This document shows, piece by piece, positions 31,102 to 34,770 of a stretch of DNA of 34,770 bases. The stretch lies in the NCBI GenBank assembly GCA_049613665.1, contig JBMZCV010000035.1, positions 1 to 34,770 of the forward strand. The letters are read 5' to 3'. Origin of the DNA: JBMZCV01 sp049613665. GTDB lineage: Bacteria; Bacteroidota; Bacteroidia; Chitinophagales; UBA2359. How positions within the stretch are numbered: position 1 is the stretch's first letter; each line of letters opens with the position of its first letter. The notes beneath the pieces are model-generated. The model made no database searches and was not told the DNA's origin. It was given only the letters and a program-made list of their open reading frames with translations. The translations under genes were made by a program, and so were the position numbers.

Positions 31102-34100
31102 TTATTTTTTTCTAAATACCAAATCACGATAAATACTTTGTGCATTGGCTTTGCTACGATATTGTTTCAATAGATTTTTTATGAGACTAAAATATTTATC
31201 ATAATCAGCAATAAGTGTATGCAATATTTCTTGACAAACTGCTGCTGATTTTGGCAAATTAACTTTTGTGTCTTTTAAGCCTAAATTGTGATTTAAAAAT
31301 TTAAACAACTCATATTGTGGTAAGCTTGTCAATTTTATGCTTTTTTGTTGATTTGCTAACTTGAAGTTTACGAAATATTCGCCAAACACATTTTCACTCA
31401 CTTTACGAGCATAAGATGCTTTTGTGGCAGGTATGCTAACTGATTGGCAAGCCGTTTCAGCTAACAAATTTTGATAAGTACATATTTCTGGCAAACGGTC
31501 TGCCACTAAACTCAAAGATGTTTCATAACTCAGGCTTTGTTGTAATTTTTTTGTCTTTACAGATTTAGACTTTTTCGCTCTATCACTCACATACTTCACA
31601 GCTTGTTTATACAATTCATCTCGCTCTGCTTCGCCCATTCCCAAAGCTTTTAGAATGATTAAATCTAAGGCTTTTTTGTCTGCTTGTTCTGCTTCTTCCG
31701 CAATATTGTGTTGCTCTCGGTTTGTCAATTTTTCTTGAATAAGAGCCAAATCAGCAGTATATTTTTCTAATAATGTTGGATTAATGACTAAAGTACTTTT
31801 TACTACATTCACATCTACATCACTCAAAGTTTGGCTGCCTGTCATTTGCCTTGCAAATAAATCGACAAAATAACGAAAGCTAAGGCTATTAAGCATTAAA
31901 AATATGATGTCTTCTAAATGCTTATATTTTTCTTTTACAGTAATCGCATAATTGACTTTATCACAATAAATAAGTGCTTTTCGGTTATCAATTAATCTAT
32001 ATCTTTCACCTATTTTTGAAGGAAAAATAAAATCTCCTACAACAGATGTTTTTGTTAAATCATACCAATAAGTTGCTTCTTGTGTATTTCTAAAAACAGT
32101 TTTCCGCCCCTGATTAGTTGGTTTTTGATGAATGCCCAAACTTTCGGCAGCATCAATATATTTCAATAATTTGAGCTTGCGACGTTTCATTTCGCCTTTA
32201 GAATGTGAACACATCAAAATTTGATACTGTAAATTTTCTATATCTACTGCTAAATTGATTGCTTCTCGCTGCGATTTAAACAAAGGTTTCAGATAATTGC
32301 GTTCTATTTTATAATGTTTTTTATCCATTTTAGAATAGCACCACGCATATTTTTTCCAAGTCCTCGTATCTGTTTTCTTTGTTTTTCCAAAAATAGCTTT
32401 ATATTTTTTTTCATCTAGTGCCAAGGCATCAGCCGTTTTGTCTATGAGATAGAAAAAATCATTTGCACCAGATTTAATGCCATATTTTATATCTACAATT
32501 TGGCTCAAAGGCAAGAGTTTATTACTTGACTTTTGTAAAATGCGATTAAATATTTTTGAAGAACGCAAATATTTTGCTCCCCATTGCCCATTTCTATATT
32601 TACTATCAATAATAGATTGTTGTTCTAATTTTTTTTGTGAAACAAGTGTAATCGTGAAGTTTTTGTTATTTCTATTTCCTTTCGTTTTCTCAATATTTTC
32701 TACAAAATCAAAAACCTTATCAAGTCTATTTTTATCCGTTATTGCACCTAAAACATCTTCATATTTTTGATACATTCTTACAAACTTCACCTTATTTTTG
32801 GCTCGTTCACGCTCATTTTTGCTACATTTTTCAAGAATAAGTATCACTGTATTGATAGAAGCCGTTTCAAAGCTTCTTTTATTTTGATGGTCAATGATAG
32901 CAATGATTTTAAAATTATCTAGCAAAAACTTTTGTAAGCCAGCACCATAAGTCACATCAAGCCACGCACTAGCAATCACATAGCCCAAGCGGCCGCCTTC
33001 TTCCAAAAGCGAGGCCGTGTGCATGAGATAATAGACATATAAATCACTTTGTTTGCTTATTTTTTTGATTTCATGCTCCTGTTCTGCAAGCGTAAGCCAA
33101 CGTTCTTTGTTGCCAATTAGTTCTTGTCTGATATAAGGAGGATTGCCAACACAAGCTTGAAAAGTTGGCATTTGCACATCTCTTATTTCATTGCGTATAT
33201 CTTTTAGTTTTAAAGTTTGCTTTTTTGTAGCTTTTCGTAGCTTATATTTTTTGTTGCCTTCTATTTCCGAAAAATCGCTTTGTATAATACTTGGGTAGTT
33301 GTCTATCGTTTTGATATTTAACAAACACAAATTGACACTAGCCAAAAAGACAGGGAAAGTAGCAATTTCGATGCCCCAAAGCCTTTCTAGCAGTTGTTCG
33401 TGAGAAAATTCTGGGTGGAAATATTTGAGAAAACGATAGCCTCGCACCAAAAATGTACCTGCACCACAAGCCGTATCTATGATATGATGCGTATTCTTGT
33501 TGATGCAAAAAGCATTGATAACATCTACTTCATTGGTATTTGTGAAATGCTGGCCTCTATCGTGTTGTTCTTGATTATCAATAAGCGTATTGTAAATAGC
33601 ACCTATAATATCGGCATTGAGCTGCTTAAAATCAAGCTTTTTCATTTCGGCAATATGCGTCTTGAAAGTAGGCACAAAAGCATCGGTAAACAAAAACTCG
33701 TCTAAAATAGAGTTAGTAAAAATCATTTCAAAGTCGTGTTTCAACACATCTTGAAATCGACTTTGCAAAGCTTCATTTAGCATTTGGCTGTCTTTGGGCA
33801 AAGATAATTCTTTGAGTTTAAGTTCTGGAACATTTTTTTGCAAATTGACATAAAATAAGACTTTGAGATACCGCAAATAATTGGCTAACTGACAGACATT
33901 GTAAGAGTCTTCTTCTGCCGAAAAAAACAAGTTGATATTAAAAATATCTTGGTCTTTGAGATAGGCCTTCAAACGCTTTTGAAAAGTTTTATTTTCTGTA
34001 ATTTTGTCATACATAGTATCAAGCATATCTGCCGAAGCCTCAATAATATAGGTTGATAACTTGCTGACATAAAGTGTATCAAAATCAGTCCAAACAATAT

Positions 34101-34587
34101 TTTCTGCTTCTGCTGTATCATGTACAATATGTGATAAATCTTGCAAAAAAGCTTTTAGCTTCGGTAAAATTATTTTTTCATAGTTAGACAAAAGTACATC
34201 GTTATTTCTCCTAATATTTGAGATAGTATAAATTTTAACTTGTCTATCTTGAATTTCCGTACCTTTTTCAAAAGTTTTATAAATAGCAAGTTGTCGAGGT
34301 GTGCCTGTTACAAAATACTCATAACCATTCATAAATGCTTTCATCATAGCATCCATTACAAGGGCATCTTCTGTTGCGTCCCAACTTACATTCTTTAGCT
34401 CAAATAAAACAATATTGCTTTTGTCTTTGCTAGAATATAATTTTCCATCTGCAAAACGTGCTTTGCCTTTTCGCCCTACATTTTCTTCCTGTGTTATTTT
34501 AGAAAATAAAATGCTTTCTTCTTTCTCTAATATATTGTTGATAATGCGATACAACTCACCTTGAAAGGTTCTTTCATTTGCAGACAT
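31102..34587 (-). CDS. Type IIG-like restriction-modification enzyme (Eco57I class)
   Basis: A 1161-aa single-chain enzyme. The start is the ATG at 34587; a TTG at 34632 adds 15 doubtful residues. The N-terminal nuclease-like part has ADGK (D47) and FELK (E63, K65), a plausible PD-(D/E)XK site that would cut DNA. A helical connector follows. The N6-adenine methyltransferase has SAM-binding motif I DTACGAGTFL (371-380) and catalytic NPPY (482-485). The C-terminal 500 residues contain a TaqI-like target-recognition region (LPLSQIVDIKYGIKSGANDFFYL and later FARQMTGSQTLSDVDV). Such enzymes combine cutting, methylation and recognition in one polypeptide. No separate S or R subunit is beside it. 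The sequence appears intact. The recognition site cannot be predicted. Confidence 0.85.
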   Translation of the reverse strand: MSANERTFQGELYRIINNILEKEESILFSKITQEENVGRKGKARFADGKLYSSKDKSNIVLFELKNVSWDATEDALVMDAMMKAFMNGYEYFVTGTPRQLAIYKTFEKGTEIQDRQVKIYTISNIRRNNDVLLSNYEKIILPKLKAFLQDLSHIVHDTAEAENIVWTDFDTLYVSKLSTYIIEASADMLDTMYDKITENKTFQKRLKAYLKDQDIFNINLFFSAEEDSYNVCQLANYLRYLKVLFYVNLQKNVPELKLKELSLPKDSQMLNEALQSRFQDVLKHDFEMIFTNSILDEFLFTDAFVPTFKTHIAEMKKLDFKQLNADIIGAIYNTLIDNQEQHDRGQHFTNTNEVDVINAFCINKNTHHIIDTACGAGTFLVRGYRFLKYFHPEFSHEQLLERLWGIEIATFPVFLASVNLCLLNIKTIDNYPSIIQSDFSEIEGNKKYKLRKATKKQTLKLKDIRNEIRDVQMPTFQACVGNPPYIRQELIGNKERWLTLAEQEHEIKKISKQSDLYVYYLMHTASLLEEGGRLGYVIASAWLDVTYGAGLQKFLLDNFKIIAIIDHQNKRSFETASINTVILILEKCSKNERERAKNKVKFVRMYQKYEDVLGAITDKNRLDKVFDFVENIEKTKGNRNNKNFTITLVSQKKLEQQSIIDSKYRNGQWGAKYLRSSKIFNRILQKSSNKLLPLSQIVDIKYGIKSGANDFFYLIDKTADALALDEKKYKAIFGKTKKTDTRTWKKYAWCYSKMDKKHYKIERNYLKPLFKSQREAINLAVDIENLQYQILMCSHSKGEMKRRKLKLLKYIDAAESLGIHQKPTNQGRKTVFRNTQEATYWYDLTKTSVVGDFIFPSKIGERYRLIDNRKALIYCDKVNYAITVKEKYKHLEDIIFLMLNSLSFRYFVDLFARQMTGSQTLSDVDVNVVKSTLVINPTLLEKYTADLALIQEKLTNREQHNIAEEAEQADKKALDLIILKALGMGEAERDELYKQAVKYVSDRAKKSKSVKTKKLQQSLSYETSLSLVADRLPEICTYQNLLAETACQSVSIPATKASYARKVSENVFGEYFVNFKLANQQKSIKLTSLPQYELFKFLNHNLGLKDTKVNLPKSAAVCQEILHTLIADYDKYFSLIKNLLKQYRSKANAQSIYRDLVFRKK

Positions 34588-34770
34588 AAATAATGTTTTT
34601 AAGGCTAAAAAATATGATTTGCAATAATACAAATAAAAAACACAACCAACAACGGAAAAATAATAATTATCTATTTCTATTTCGTTGGCTTATTTTTTTG
34701 TTTAAACCTTCAAGGTGGGCTGTCGAATTTAAGCATAACAAGAATGTTGTTTTCGCTCCAAAAAGTGCCA
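34588..34770. other. Window end, AT-rich intergenic
   Basis: No gene is seen. The last 11 bases (AAAAAGTGCCA) match the start of a reverse-orientation family 1 repeat (as in AAGTGCCAAGCACT of copy b), so another copy may continue beyond the window. This cannot be verified from the sequence given. Confidence 0.3.

Noticed and set aside
1..34770. CRISPR array, rRNA, integrase or full-length transposase gene
   Set aside because: No regularly spaced direct repeats with unique spacers, no rRNA-like sequence, and no protein with integrase or transposase motifs was found.

Overview
The window is an AT-rich stretch of a Bacteroidota chromosome, probably from a gliding, protein-secreting lineage (Cytophagales- or Saprospiria-like; the exact taxon cannot be fixed from the sequence). 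The evidence is a GldB-type gliding lipoprotein, a secreted protease with a C-terminal type IX secretion sorting domain, a secreted heparinase-like protein ending in a calcium-loop tail, many SPII lipoproteins and outer-membrane barrels, and promoters of the Bacteroidota type (TTG, about 20 nt, TAnnTTTG).

Layout. 1-2600: gldB (minus) and an outer-membrane barrel gene (plus), divergent. 2680-2880: a tRNA-Phe gene with its promoter and terminator. 2954-3703: a LytTR response regulator. 3711-3871: a MITE-like element that supplies the last codons of a membrane-protein gene (3847-4743). 4761-7900: a compact four-gene minus-strand operon, GNAT acetyltransferase, HTH protein, SMC-like ATPase and Toprim-like protein, which looks like a toxin-antitoxin pair joined to a PARIS/OLD-like ATPase-Toprim defence pair. 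8015-10966: a large membrane-anchored CotH-domain protein with a beta-helix. 11156-12454: an unrecognised protein. 12455-14112: a repeat-rich stretch holding an aspartate/glutamate racemase-family gene, bracketed by two copies of the 3' end of the neighbouring heparinase-like gene. 14113-17592: that heparinase-like gene. 18115-21330: M48 metalloprotease, then a lipoprotein and an outer-membrane protein. 21519-23692: a lipoprotein with Ig-like repeats and a VWA-domain protein. 23761-25281: a coiled-coil protein with internal minisatellites. 25659-26420: a formyltransferase. 26992-30942: a modular M43 metalloprotease with a sorting tail. 31102-34587: a single-chain type IIG-like restriction-modification enzyme.

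The most unusual material is in two places. The first is the four-gene operon at 4761-7900, a candidate composite defence system. The second is the intergenic DNA, which carries several small repeat families. One is a two-hairpin element of about 75-110 bp with seven copies in this window, all outside genes, in both orientations. Another is a 29-nt identical motif within a unit of about 60 bp, three copies, one forming a palindrome with an inverted arm. A third is a MITE with 15-bp terminal inverted repeats and a TTA target duplication, plus two apparent relics. These repeats appear to have reshaped gene ends and possibly promoters. All functional assignments come from reading motifs in the translations; no database search was possible.
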